In this document: piece by piece, positions 38,593 through 49,781 of the stretch | Position numbering within the stretch: the first letter of the stretch is position 1 | Layout: each line of letters begins with the position of its first letter | Assembly (NCBI RefSeq): GCF_041146395.1 | Contig: NC_090989.1 | Span: 219,884,843-219,948,842 of the forward strand | Length of the DNA stretch: 64,000 nucleotides | Direction: 5' to 3' | Origin: Eulemur rufifrons | Lineage: Eukaryota > Chordata > Mammalia > Primates > Lemuridae | Made by a program: the position numbers and the translations under genes | Notes under the pieces: generated by a model | What the model saw: the letters and a program-made list of their open reading frames with translations, nothing else | What the model was told of the DNA's origin: nothing | Database searches by the model: none

Positions 38593-39589
38593 ATTTAACT
38601 GTGTTGATCTGAGAGTAGAGGAGACCCCAGTGGTGCACTGAAGGCTCCTTCACATCATTGGCACTTACCTGTGTTGAGAGAATGGGCAGAAATCAGGAGG
38701 AGGACATGCACCTTTTAGTGTCTTGTTAGCTCTGTTTGGCTGCAGCTCTGAAAGCTCACTTGGTTGCCTGCCCTCTCTCTCTCTCTTTCTCTGTCTCTAA
38801 TTTTGATGGGGTATGAAACTGAGCTTATTATCTCTTCCATAGGGCCCATCCTTTTTTAAGGGAAATGGGAAATTTAAAACACCATAATCTATTGGTGGGT
38901 GTGAGAAACACCTGTTAAGTGTTATATCTGCTAAATGACATCACTAAGTTGGTTTTAGTCACCCTGAGAGTTTTTCTGAGTCTAACATGTCAGCATGCCT
39001 CAGGGACTTCTGGGATGCCCAGGCAGACAGGAACCCTCTATAGCCTCCTAGGAGACACTTGTTAGGAGATCTTGGGGGCCTAAATCTCATCTCTGAAAAC
39101 CAGGATTAAAACATTCACACAAAAGAGGGCAGATCTATGTTACTTCATCTTCTTAGGAGAAAGTCTGTGGTATCCTTTCATGCTTAGATTCACCTCCACG
39201 GAGTGTTTTCTTAATAATCCTCTGTTGAATGAAGAAGCCAAATTCATGGGCTCCAATGTGGTCTCAGAGCTGGTGTTCAAAGCCTCCTGCAGAGCGCTGA
39301 GTTCTGACACTCTGAAACTTTTAGGCCTGTTAGATGAGGGAGTCAGTGCAACACAGAAGTACTCAAACCTGTTGTTAAAGCACAGTATGTAAACAGATAA
39401 AGAAGGAACTGTTCTGGTTGATATTTCCTCCCCTACATTCCCTCAAGAGTAACTCAATTGCTCCATAGCTACTTTCAGATATTATCCTGCTTTATCTTTC
39501 TTCTTAGCACGTATCACCAGTCAAAATATTATATAGTTATTTGTCTGTTTATTATCTCCACCCAGACCCGCTATTAGAGCCTATGATCA
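38593..39589. other. Intergenic, nothing recognised
   Basis: A short (TC)n run lies near 38773-38800. The 70-residue frame at 39180-39392 shows no domain. Confidence 0.5.
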
Positions 39590-39680
39590 TTAAAAGTGTG
39601 GACTTTCTCAGTTTTCTTCTTGGCTGGGTCCCCAGCACCTAGAACCGTGACTGGCATGTGCCTTGCCATGTCTTTTAAGA
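39590..39680 (+). mobile_element. L2 3' fragment
   Basis: gtccccagcacctagaaccg then tgactggcatg matches the L2 3' region. Confidence 0.55.
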
Positions 39681-39689
39681 GTTTTACAT

Positions 39690-39850
39690 GATCCTGTCTG
39701 ACTCTCTCATCCTATAGGTTGGGCACATTATCCTTATCCCCACATTATAAGAGACAACTTGATCAAGATCCCACAATGAGAACTAGTGGAACAAGGATTT
39801 GGACTCAAGGCTGCCGGGCTTTAGAGCCTTCAGGCTTTCAAGCCTACTTC
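39690..39850 (-). mobile_element. MIR SINE, antisense
   Basis: tatccttatccccacattat, then caagatcccacaatgagaac and ggatttggactcaaggctgc are the antisense MIR core. Confidence 0.75.
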
Positions 39851-40379
39851 CCCATCTGAAAAGTTTCAATTGAAACAAAATCAATTTCTTGATGAGATTT
39901 TTTTTTCAAGTGTTTTATTGTCAGTTGGTTTTTTTCTCACTGTCCTTTCATGAAACTAATAGTGGTCACAGACACTGAGGAGCTGGGTGTGTAGTGTGGG
40001 TCTGGAGTCCTCTGGACTCAGGGCTGGGCACAAATGTTCTTTTGAATGTAGTCCTGGGTGTGGAGGTTGACTGAGGAGAGTGCAAACAGAAAAGCATCAG
40101 AAGTAGGGCAAACAACAAAAGAGAAGAAAAGTTGAGTTCATAAGTGAACAAATAAAACCAACTCATGAATGAACTAGTTGTGGAGTGGACGCACGCAAGG
40201 ACACAGGAGTACACTGTGCCATCCTTAGTAACCTGGCTGGGCTCTCTTCCAGGGCTCTGACAAAGACAGAAAGGCCTCCAGGGAGATTAGGAACATGCTC
40301 ATGAAACAAAGCCCACAGGAGAAGAAAAGAGGGTGCAAAAAGAAAGGCAATGTAATGCCATCCTTCAGAGATTGACCCA
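39851..40379. other. Intergenic, nothing recognised
   Basis: Overlapping frames of 79-82 residues on the minus strand have no domain I recognise. Confidence 0.45.
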
Positions 40380-40565
40380 AATTTGAGTCCAGGGTCTGCC
40401 ACAGACTAGGACTTCACATAACACCACTGTTTTCTCATCTATCTATAAAGCAGGAATAAAAATAGTACACACTTCAGCTGGTTGTGATAAGAACAGATGA
40501 AATCATTCATGCAAAATCAAAGTGTTTTGCATAGTTCCTGTCATATAATAAACAATACAATGCTT
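40380..40565 (+). mobile_element. MIR SINE
   Basis: aaatttgagtccagggtctg, ttctcatctatctataaagc and aggaataaaaatagtacaca match MIR. Confidence 0.75.
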
Positions 40566-40914
40566 GATAGCATCTTAGGTTTAAAAATAGAAAATAACAA
40601 CAAAACTCATCTTGCCTTGCTCAGGATGACAGTTAAAGCTAGTTCAGCCTAGTCTACAGAAGAGAAATTCTTAACTTGTAAGATGGATTTCAGAGGTGAA
40701 TAACCCCATGAAACTGTACACAAAATTGTGTGTATAAACAAATGTGCACTTCAGTTTCAGGTGAGAGTTATTTGTGAGACACACTTGGGATGATAGAACC
40801 CAACAGAATGAAGACTCAGATTCAGAAATAAAAGACATTGTGTAACAGACATAATAGTCTGAAAAGGGACAATAATGTTTCATGACTTGTCTCTTTAAAA
40901 CTCCTCCAAACTCT

Positions 40915-41268
40915 TTTTGGAAATTAAAACGTATACCCCTGACTAAGGCCAGTGATCAGAGGGGCAGGGGAATGTCCTTTATTTTTTTATACCACAGGAG
41001 ATGGCTCAATGGAATGTTCCAGGCAGAGGTCATGGGATTGTCTTCACCAGAGATGCTACAGTTAAACAGCAATAGCCCAAAGCTGAAAACTCCTTTTAAA
41101 AGCTCTGTATTTCTGCTTATAGATAGGATAATGGTACTTTAAGATCGGAGTATAACCTCCTCTAAATTTGGCAGCAAATTAATAAATTTCTTTTTCCTTT
41201 TCCTCAATTGCTTGTCCTCATTCTTTTTTTTGGCCACTCGGACACACACTGAACTTTTGGTAACAGTA
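40915..41268 (+). mobile_element. Possible ERV class I-like solitary LTR
   Basis: The layout resembles an LTR: AATAAA within attaataaatttctttttcc, a short T-rich stretch, then cacacactgaacttttggta and an ACA end. No family match and no clear start or target duplication, so this is tentative. Confidence 0.35.
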
Positions 41269-42004
41269 CTCCTGAGCTCCAAGGCATATTTCTGCCTGGC
41301 CCTCTAAATAATGGGGACTCCCTCGAGCAACAGTGAGGACTCTGGCTCCACACCCAGCTCTCCAGCTACTGGAACTGCTACTGCCGGTTTCCTGCTGGGA
41401 AGATGGGGCTAAGCCAGTCAATAATAAAACACTTGAAAAGAAGACTATTGCCAAGAGATTTGTTTTATTTCAATTGAAACTTTAGAAACGAGGACACAAG
41501 CAATGAGAACGCTGACTTTGAAGTTAGCTCATTTTACTAAAATGTGCAAAGGTAAAACTTGTTCAGTCATGGCTGATATATAAAAGTTTCAGCTGAGTCA
41601 CTGAGGTTCTATAGCTATTGAATTACTAAGGAGGTGCTAAACCATATGTAGAATTCACAAAGTTAATCCAAACCAAATTATGCAATGCTGGAAATCTCTC
41701 ACCCTTATCAAAAAGGTTAGCTTGGGTAGTATTAAGAAAGAATTAGGAGAAGGATTTATTTGGAGAAAGCTATTCTGGAGAAAAAGGGGTGGGGAGATTT
41801 AAAAGAATCACTCTGGGAACTTGTTATGTATCCTCTGTAATTAGTTTCCCTGCATTTGACTACTATCTGACTCTCTTCTGTGAAATCAAGAGAACAAGAA
41901 AAAAGTTGACTAGCTGCTGAAGAAGTAAAATGAAGAGTGATTGCTACTGTTAGGCGTGTACCTCCAGAGTTTGACAGTGGTGCACGTATGTTTCCCTTGG
42001 ACCA

Positions 42005-42145
42005 TGCATTAGTTTGCTAGGTACAGCATAACAAAATATCACAGACTGGGTGCCAATTTATTTTCTCCCAGTTCTGTAGACTGGAAATCCATGATCAAAG
42101 TATCAGCAGGTTTGGTTTCTTCTGGAGCCTCTCTCCTTGGCTTAG
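42005..42145 (-). mobile_element. MLT1-type LTR fragment, antisense
   Basis: tgcattagtttgctaggtac, tcacagactgggtgccaatt and tctggagcctctctccttgg are the reverse complement of the 3' end of the LTR type found complete at 37605-38019. Confidence 0.8.
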
Positions 42146-42254
42146 AAACGTTAATGCAAAAGAACAAAATTAAGTTTTGCTGGTGATATTCTGTAGTTTG
42201 CAGTTGTTTGACTGGGCATGATACCCAGTGATTATAGTTGAATGTCTAAGAATG

Positions 42255-42490
42255 AGGAGGATTTTGTAGTTAGACTGCCTGGATTTGAATCCCTGAGCTG
42301 CTCAGTACTAGCTGTGTAACTTTGTCAAGTTAGTCAGGTTTTCTGAGCCTCAATTTCTTCACCTATAAAATGGAGAAAGTAAGAGAGGTCTCACGTGGCA
42401 GTTGAGAGGAGGAAATGTGAGACCACATTGAGTGCTCTTAGAACAGTGCTGGGCATAAACTAGTGTGCAGTAAGGGGTGCTGCTGTTCTG
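42255..42490 (+). mobile_element. MIR SINE, long copy
   Basis: ctgcctggatttgaatccct, gctgtgtaactttgtcaagt, ctgagcctcaatttcttcac and ctataaaatggagaaagtaa, then gaacagtgctgggcataaac. Nearly the whole MIR is present. Confidence 0.9.
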
Positions 42491-43084
42491 GATTGTTCCA
42501 TGACGGCTGCACCTTTCACTCTTCAGGGAGGGGCCAGGAGTGCTGCTGAGTGCTGGGGTAACCTAGCGCAATTCAGCAGTTGGGGAGTGAGGACGGAGCC
42601 AGGTTCACGCGGGGACAACCTAACTTCTTCTGGACAAGGGAGATGTTGGAGGAGACCAGCCTGTTTGGCAGGGTGAGGACGAGTGTCTCAAGGTTCCAGG
42701 GGAAAAGCCACGTGCTTCCTGCCTCAGGCTTTCTGTGGACAACTCATGAGTGTAGACACACACGGTTGAAAATCTCCCATTTGTGCTTGTCTAAGAACAA
42801 GACACACTCTTTCACATGGGGGCCCTTCAAAGGCTTTGCTCATTTCTAACAAGAATGCTGCAAGAACTGTTCCTTCAGTTTTCTCACCTATAACTCAGAA
42901 CTTCAGAGGCGATGCAGTTACACCTCCAGAAGTAGGGAAATAGAATATTCCCCGTTTCTGTCAACAGAGTCTCCTGCTAGCCCACCTTTGCATTGCCATT
43001 CAATACTCATACTTGGCTGGGGCACAGGGAGACTTTTCAACTCTATTCAGAGTTATTAAGTAAAAGAGTAAACCTCTTTCTAAA
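42491..43084. other. Intergenic, nothing recognised
   Basis: The 89-residue frame at 42580-42849 has no recognisable domain. Confidence 0.45.
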
Positions 43085-43400
43085 AATATCTGTCTTAGGA
43101 CTTGTTGAAACAATTCCCATTGCAAGTGGCAAAATGCACTTGCATGGGTCTTCATTATGTGCAACAACTTGGATGTGTGTCCAGGGAATTATGCTAAGAG
43201 AAAAAGAAAAAGCCAATCTTGAATGGTTATATATTGTATGATTCTTGAAATGACAAAATTCCAGAAATAAAGAACAGATTGCCAGGGGTTAAGGAAAGGG
43301 TAAGGGTGGCAGGGACATGAGCTATGTTTGCAGAAAACAAGGACTCAATGCCCATTATTTCTTTGCAGGGCTCAGTACTTTGTCCACAGAATTTTTACTT
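43085..43400 (+). mobile_element. L1M 3' UTR fragment, sense
   Basis: caacaacttggatgtgtgtc, gaaaaagccaatcttgaatg, gtatgattcttgaaatgaca and agattgccaggggttaagga are characteristic of L1M 3' UTRs. Confidence 0.85.
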
Positions 43401-44499
43401 TTGAATAACTATTAAATAAATACATATATTAATTTTTATAACTAAATTATCAATTTTACTTTTGTAACTAAATTATCAAGACACTGTTTTGCAAATGATT
43501 GAAAGTAATTTACATTGAGGGCTTATAAAAGCTACCATTTAGAGTTTTTCTTCTTTTGGACAAAAGGTCTAAATTCCAACAGGAAAAATATAGACAAGTG
43601 AAATGTAAAAATAGGTTGTACTTAACTTTTTCTTTTTTAGATAAAATAAATAAAATACATACAAATAAAATGCAACAATGGAAGTTACATATTTAATCAA
43701 ACATTAGGTAAATGTTTGTAATGCCACATGGGACAAGGCAGTAGCACAGAACTAGGAATTAGAATATAAAAGATATTAACTAAACTCTGCCACTGATAAT
43801 TTAGCAGCCTTTCAAGTGTTGCTTGATTTCTTTATGCCACTATGGAGTGAAGTTATTGGGCCAGAAGAACACTCGGTTCTTTTCTAGTTCTGACATCTCG
43901 TGGTTACATGAATGCTGGATGACTGAGCATCGGGCTTTTCCATCCACTAATCCTTCCCGCTGAATTCATGTGGGCTGAGTCTCTGAATCAATCATCGGGT
44001 GACCAACATCACTGTGGCTTCCTATGCTGCATTTGACACCAGCTTCTTCTGTTTGCTGTTCCCTTAGTCCCGCTGTCTCTATTAGTGTAAAGATTAATCC
44101 TGATGACTGGTAACTCTGGATGAAAAGCATCTGGGTTCATTTACTTAGAACTAAGCTTGTTTTGGTATTAGATGTATTTAAATTTCTAACCTCAAGTATG
44201 AGCCAATTTTTGGCTCACATTCTTCTCCACCCTGTTCTTTGTTTCATGGAGAATTTTAACCTTTATCTGAAGGGAATGATTTAAAAAGAAAAAAGAGATG
44301 GAAGGGATGGGCAAATCATCACAATTATGAGGTCCATGTGGTCCTGACTGAGATTAGCCTAACAGCTGGGACAAAGGACAACTGAGAGAAACAGCATGCA
44401 GGAAGAAGATACAAAGTCAAGGTCAAGAGGAAGACCTCAGTGTCTATAAGACAATTTTTTGTTTTTGTTGAAATAATTGTTAGTGCCAACACATTGTAG
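43401..44499. other. Intergenic, nothing recognised
   Basis: AT-rich; no gene-like frame. Confidence 0.5.
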
Positions 44500-44720
44500 A
44501 TCAGTAATGTGTACTGAGCACTCGTTATGTCCTATGAACCCTGTTAAGCATTTTACAAACATTATTTCATTTAGTAGAATAACCCAGTTAGACAGGTACT
44601 ATTATTAATTTCTTTTAACAGATAAAGAAATTGAAATTTTGGAAGATTGGGTACTTTGTCCCAAATCCCAAGGCCAATGGGAACAAGGATTTGAAACCAG
44701 ATTTCTGGGTTCTGAGGGCC
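44500..44720 (-). mobile_element. MIR SINE, antisense
   Basis: gtactgagcactcgttatgt, tttcatttagtagaataacc, acagataaagaaattgaaat and ggatttgaaaccagatttct give the reverse MIR order. Confidence 0.85.
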
Positions 44721-45099
44721 CTGCTGATTATGTAAAACATTACATTTCTTCCCAAATATCAATGGCCACCATTATCTGCTGAATGATTACTATATAAGAC
44801 TATATGAGAAAGGTTTAATAATTGACCAATACCATATCGCTAGTTCATGGTGGAATAAAAATTTAGTAACTATTTGACTCTAAATGTCAAGATCTCTTTC
44901 TAGTATAAATGTACTTTGAAAGGGAAGTCATTGAAAATGTTTGTATGTGGCTGATTTATAACCAATTGATATTAAGCTACGTCCCCAGATGTCATCAAAA
45001 TGTAGGCAAGTTGTTTGTTATGATGGAAAAATATTCAAATAAGAAAGGTAGGAAATGACACGACAAAGGGCAATATTGTTATAATACACACAAAGACCA

Positions 45100-45840
45100 G
45101 ACACTGGTATCCTCAAAGGAACATAACAGCTTTTCCTCATAACTGTCCAAGGGAGAAGGCACATATTATCAACCTGTGGAGTCTCATCTGGTTTATCATG
45201 GATCCTGGTAATTAATAATCATATACTGAAATGATGTTCTTCAAAACCATCAACCCCTTTTTGGCTGGTTCCTGTTAACTCGGTAAGGCTCTAAGTTTGG
45301 TATGTCCCCTAGGTTCCCCCCAGGCCAAGACAGCTCTAACCAGCTTGACTGAATATCAGGTGTGCTTATAAGTCATATCCCCATTATTAAGGGATAGTGT
45401 AACAAAAGGAAACTGCGATAACTGAATGTAATACATGGTCCTTGACTAGTTTCTGGATAATTAGGAAAAATGTCATAAAGGACATTAGGGGGACAATTAG
45501 AACAAATTATAAATAGATCGTGTATTAGATACTAGTATTTTGTCAGTGGTAAATTTCCTGAATTAGATAATTGTGCTGTGGGTTTGTGAAAGAGTGAACT
45601 TATTCCTAGAAAACCATATTGAAGTATTTTGGGGTAAAATAACATTATGTGCAAAAATTATTTTTACATTTATCTTAAAAATGTACCAATATGTAGAATA
45701 GGAATGATAAAGTCAATAAAGGAAAATATTTTAAAAATGGTGAATAAAGGACATATGGGAGTTCTATGCACTATTTAGCAACTCCCCTAAAAGTTTGAAA
45801 TTATTTTCACATGTAAAATTAAATCAAAAGCCAGCCTAAA
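45100..45840 (+). mobile_element. Old L1M 3' UTR, sense
   Basis: ttgtcagtggtaaatttcct, taattgtgctgtgggtttgt and catatgggagttctatgcac, then the tail region, follow a familiar L1M 3' UTR. Borders approximate. Confidence 0.6.
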
Positions 45841-48299
45841 CTGGTTCTGTGGTTTCATATATAGTATATTGTTCAAGGCCTGATGAATCTTTAAAGAAAT
45901 GACTTCACAAAAAAACAGCAAAAATCCTAACACTCTGGTGAAATCACTTCAAGGTAGCACAATGGCAGCTTACAAACATTTTCATAAAACTCAGAGATGT
46001 ACACTTTTTAAAAACTAAATTCTTGTGAATGAAGTCAGCACATGGCATTAAATAATTGTTCTAAAAGCATCCTTATACCTTCAGCACAGATATTTCATGG
46101 GGTGATAAAGTTGACTTTCTAATGAATTGGGATTTATCCTATATGTTTATGGATGTGACTATGTTTCTCTGGGATAAACCCACCACCCAGAGTCTCAGGG
46201 CCAGTTAAGAGACATGATCTAGATTTGTCTTAAGCCCCCACAGAAAATTTTGCAGCCTTGTGTTCAGACAGATGCCATCTCTACTCTTCCACAGAATGTC
46301 AGAGTGATAATTGGACTGTTCTCCCTCATTTGTGTCTTGACTCAGGATATTATCTTCCAGGACACCACAGTCCTCTTATGCTACAACAGAAATCTTTCAC
46401 ATCCTCCTGGCAGTCACTGAATTTTGGTATCCAGAAAATTTAGCTATCACATCTAATTCTCTTTCCTACATATCCTTTCACCAACAGAATAGGGAGACTC
46501 GAATACATCTCCAGGGCACAGGAAAACAAACAAACAAACAAACAAACAAACACCTCCCAGGATAAATCAGCAAATGAAACTCTAATGGGGAATTTGTGAT
46601 TTATGTAAAACTGTAACCTGGTTATTTAGCAGACTCTGAGAAAGCCACCTGGACATAGGTGTCTAGTTGACGTTACACATGTGCAATGGCACTTCTTAAC
46701 CTCCAAGTGAAATTAGATAGTCAAAAAGTTACATGCATCACTAAGGGAAAAGGCCTTTTGAGTTCATCACTCCCTCCCAGATTATGGGAAGAAATGGCTA
46801 AAATTCTCTACCCTGAGTTGCCTCTATTTTGAGTTGGTTGCAAGAATTTAAGAAAACACTCTACAGCCAGAAGTATGTATCCTAATAAGAAACTAAAAAA
46901 GGAGGAAGAAAACAGAAAAAAAAGGAAAGAAACCAGTAGACATTTAGAGAATGCCTATCTGAAATCTGACATCTCTACCTAAACAGTGAATTCCAACTTT
47001 TTTCACAAAGTTTGGTTTTCCTGGAGCTCAAAATTCTTCTTGCCATGTGGACATGAGGACAGTTAGATGTTTATAACTGCAAAACTGAATTCTTCATGAT
47101 AAAATTTCTGGCCTGCATTTCCTGTAGCACATGGGGTAATTAATAAGATACCCTTTAACTTTTCAAGGTTTTAAGAATTATTGTCAACATGGTCTTTATA
47201 CAAATAATGGAATACAAATAATGTCTAGAGGCTCAAAACGAGTCAATATAAAACAGATATTTTCTGTTTAATTCTGTAATGTCTTATTTATACAATGAAG
47301 ATTTAATTTTCAATTATTTAAACTTGCTTCTGGCTTTGCCTTGTTCTGTGCTCAGCCCTCTTTGTTATACATTTAATAATGGTCTGGTGGGATGCCATTA
47401 CAGTATTAACTTGTCTAGCTATTAATTTATTTGGACATGGTTTAAGCACATCTTTTAAAAATGGCACTATCTTGTTTTAGGAAGACACAACCCTCCTCTG
47501 TATTTGGATATTTTCCCATTTCAATGTCTAGAAACCTTTCAGTTCTTCCCAAGACTTTGGTTCCTACAGTTTTCAAACAATAATTATGTCCCACAATTTA
47601 CAAAGGAGTCCAAATTGCAAATCTTATATGCCCACACAACTTTGAGAAACTCTCAAAATTGAAGTTGAAATTATAAGTCTAAGAAGCTAATGAGTTTCAT
47701 TTATTCTTACATCGTTAAACTTGACTGGGGCAGCTAGTAGCATGTCTAAACAATCGTGTCGCTGCAATATCTGCTAATGTAAAATGATAAACATTTATAT
47801 AAAATCTGAATCTGAAAAAAATGTTTCTCTAAGTTGCTGAACTAAAAACATTTTAGAATATGTACAGGAATATGCAAATAGTCACTTGATATGACTTGGG
47901 CCTAAGGCAGTTTCTGCATGGGAGCACCACAGGATGACAGCACAAACAGCCACTCTTTGCTCTGAGAGCAGCAGTGTGTCATCATGGTATAGTTAGTTTT
48001 ACAGAGAGGGCATTTTTCCAGCTGCTCCCTTTTGATCCCAGATCTCTCCTTAGAACACTAAGTGCTCCCTCATTGCAGGAAACAGCATCTTCCAACATGG
48101 ATTTCTCAATGATAATTGGTGTTAAAGGAGGGTAGGGGGAAGGCAAAATAAATTTGGAAAAAAAAACTGTATTAAAACAAAACTAAATATGCTGGTCCTA
48201 GAATATGCAGCCAATGTGCAAGTTGAAACTTCAAGAGAGGAAAACATATTGCATAGAATTTCTTCAAATTGTTTTTCAGTGGAACATGCCCTGAGAGAT
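45841..48299. other. Intergenic, nothing recognised apart from a (CAAA)n run
   Basis: A (CAAA)n microsatellite lies at about 46524-46551. No gene-like frame. Confidence 0.5.
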
Positions 48300-48650
48300 T
48301 ATGCTGCAGAACCTCTTTCCCTCTTAGTCACTGCAAATCTGCTCATCATTAAGGTTCACATCCAGTCAAATTTTCTTCAGGAGGCCATTCCCAATTCTCT
48401 CAGACTTCATCACTATGCATTTGTCACGTTACTGCACTCTTATGGTTTCCAGAATCCTCACTTCTATTTTATGCCCCGTCCTTTATTTGGGGTAGGGATT
48501 ATCTTTGTTCTTCATTAAATTAAAGCACCTTGAGATGAGGGACCATTCACTATTCACATATTTTCTACAACACCTATCTAGTGCCCAGCCCAGAACTTTG
48601 TAGGAACTCAATAATGCTTCCTGAAGGACTGATGCTATTTATCTCAAATA
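48300..48650 (+). mobile_element. L2 3' end
   Basis: aggaggccattcccaattct, catttgtcacgttactgcac, gcaccttgagatgagggacc and tgtaggaactcaataatgct follow the L2 3' end in order. The 109-residue frame at 48189-48518 is an L2 artefact. Confidence 0.85.
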
Positions 48651-48822
48651 GGTGCCATTGGTATCAAGAATTCCTCTGGAAAATGTTTCTTTACCCATTT
48701 GAGAATGGGTGGATTAGACTTTTATTTTACATGTATCTTTATGCTCAATTTAATGCTGTTTTTGAGTGGCAAGGAGAGTAAATCACAAAAACCAAAACTT
48801 CTACTTAAAAAAAATTCAAACT

Positions 48823-49167
<345 letters not shown>

Positions 49168-49198
49168 TCAAACTGAACAAGAATCATGCAAAGTTGTT

Positions 49199-49204
49199 TT
49201 TATT
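49199..49204 (-). terminator. ALDH1A1: Distal polyadenylation signal AATAAA of ALDH1A1
   Basis: TTTATT on the plus strand reads AATAAA on the gene strand, about 505 nt after the stop. Cleavage 10-30 nt downstream would fall at roughly 49170-49190, next to the Alu target duplication at 49168-49174. Its distance from the stop fits the known transcript size. Confidence 0.7.
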
Positions 49205-49336
49205 AAGCTTCATATTCCGCTTATAGGTAAGTATTTCAGGAGGCATTACTTCATTTGGCAAGGAGACATGGATCTAGGAAACATTTCAAGACACTCCAAG
49301 GACTTCATAACTACTGGGAACAGAGCAACTTACTTT

Positions 49337-49360
49337 GTAGTTAACATGTATGTTAACTAC
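49337..49360. repeat. Perfect inverted repeat in the ALDH1A1 3' UTR
   Basis: gtagttaacat and atgttaactac, 11-bp arms with a 2-bp centre. The transcript could fold into a hairpin of about 10 pairs with a 4-nt loop. Confidence 0.95.
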
Positions 49361-49498
49361 TTCAAGGAGTCCTTAAGGGAAAGAAGCTAAATGAAAGCTG
49401 GTCCTCTTCTATGAAATGATTGTCCTGGACAAGTAGCTACAAATGAAAGCACATGAGTATGACAGAGCTTCAGAGATTTGGCATCCAGATCCACCCTT

Positions 49499-49504
49499 TT
49501 TATT
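49499..49504 (-). terminator. ALDH1A1: Possible proximal polyadenylation signal AATAAA
   Basis: A second AATAAA on the gene strand, about 205 nt after the stop and within the 3' UTR. Use would give a shorter transcript lacking the inverted repeat. The sequence alone cannot show whether it is used. Confidence 0.35.
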
Positions 49505-49708
49505 TAGTATAGGACTCGGAATCACATATCATAAGGCAAATGATTCAGAATAAGCTACCTGTCAAGTTTTCTGTGGATAGTATTAACACTCATGATTAGC
49601 TTACGTTTTAAGCAAATCACGAAAAGAACAATTTTGTATTGAAAACCCACTCTGTTAGTGACTATAGCAGATGCTTTTGAAGAATTTCTCTTCAGTTTTA
49701 TAGTTTGT

Positions 49709-49781
49709 TTATGAGTTCTTCTGAGAAATTTTCATCTTGACTGTCTTGACTTCTGTATATTCATAGAGACCATATTCTCCC
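49709..49781 (-). CDS. ALDH1A1: ALDH1A1 exon 13, coding part with stop
   Basis: 73 bp of coding sequence. The acceptor ccctctttctag sits behind a strong pyrimidine tract and precedes GGGAGAAT. The first G completes ATG (Met; human has Leu here), followed by [20 protein letters not shown], then KNS and TAA at 49709-49711. The KISQKNS terminus is that of ALDH1A1. KMK replaces human TVK. Confidence 0.96.

Larger units (their letters stand above)
49175..49708 (-). other. ALDH1A1: ALDH1A1 3' UTR (end inferred)
   Basis: About 530 nt between the stop and the expected cleavage site, close to the ~0.5 kb I recall for the human 3' UTR. It contains a 24-bp perfect inverted repeat (49337-49360) and two AATAAA hexamers on the minus strand. 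No other repeat is recognisable. The exact cleavage position is inferred from the distal hexamer. Confidence 0.75.

Noticed and set aside
46524..46551. (CAAA)n array, checked as a possible regularly spaced repeat
   Set aside because: A simple microsatellite; no spacers, so not CRISPR-like.
48189..48518. 109-residue plus-strand frame
   Set aside because: Mostly overlaps a recognisable L2 3' end.
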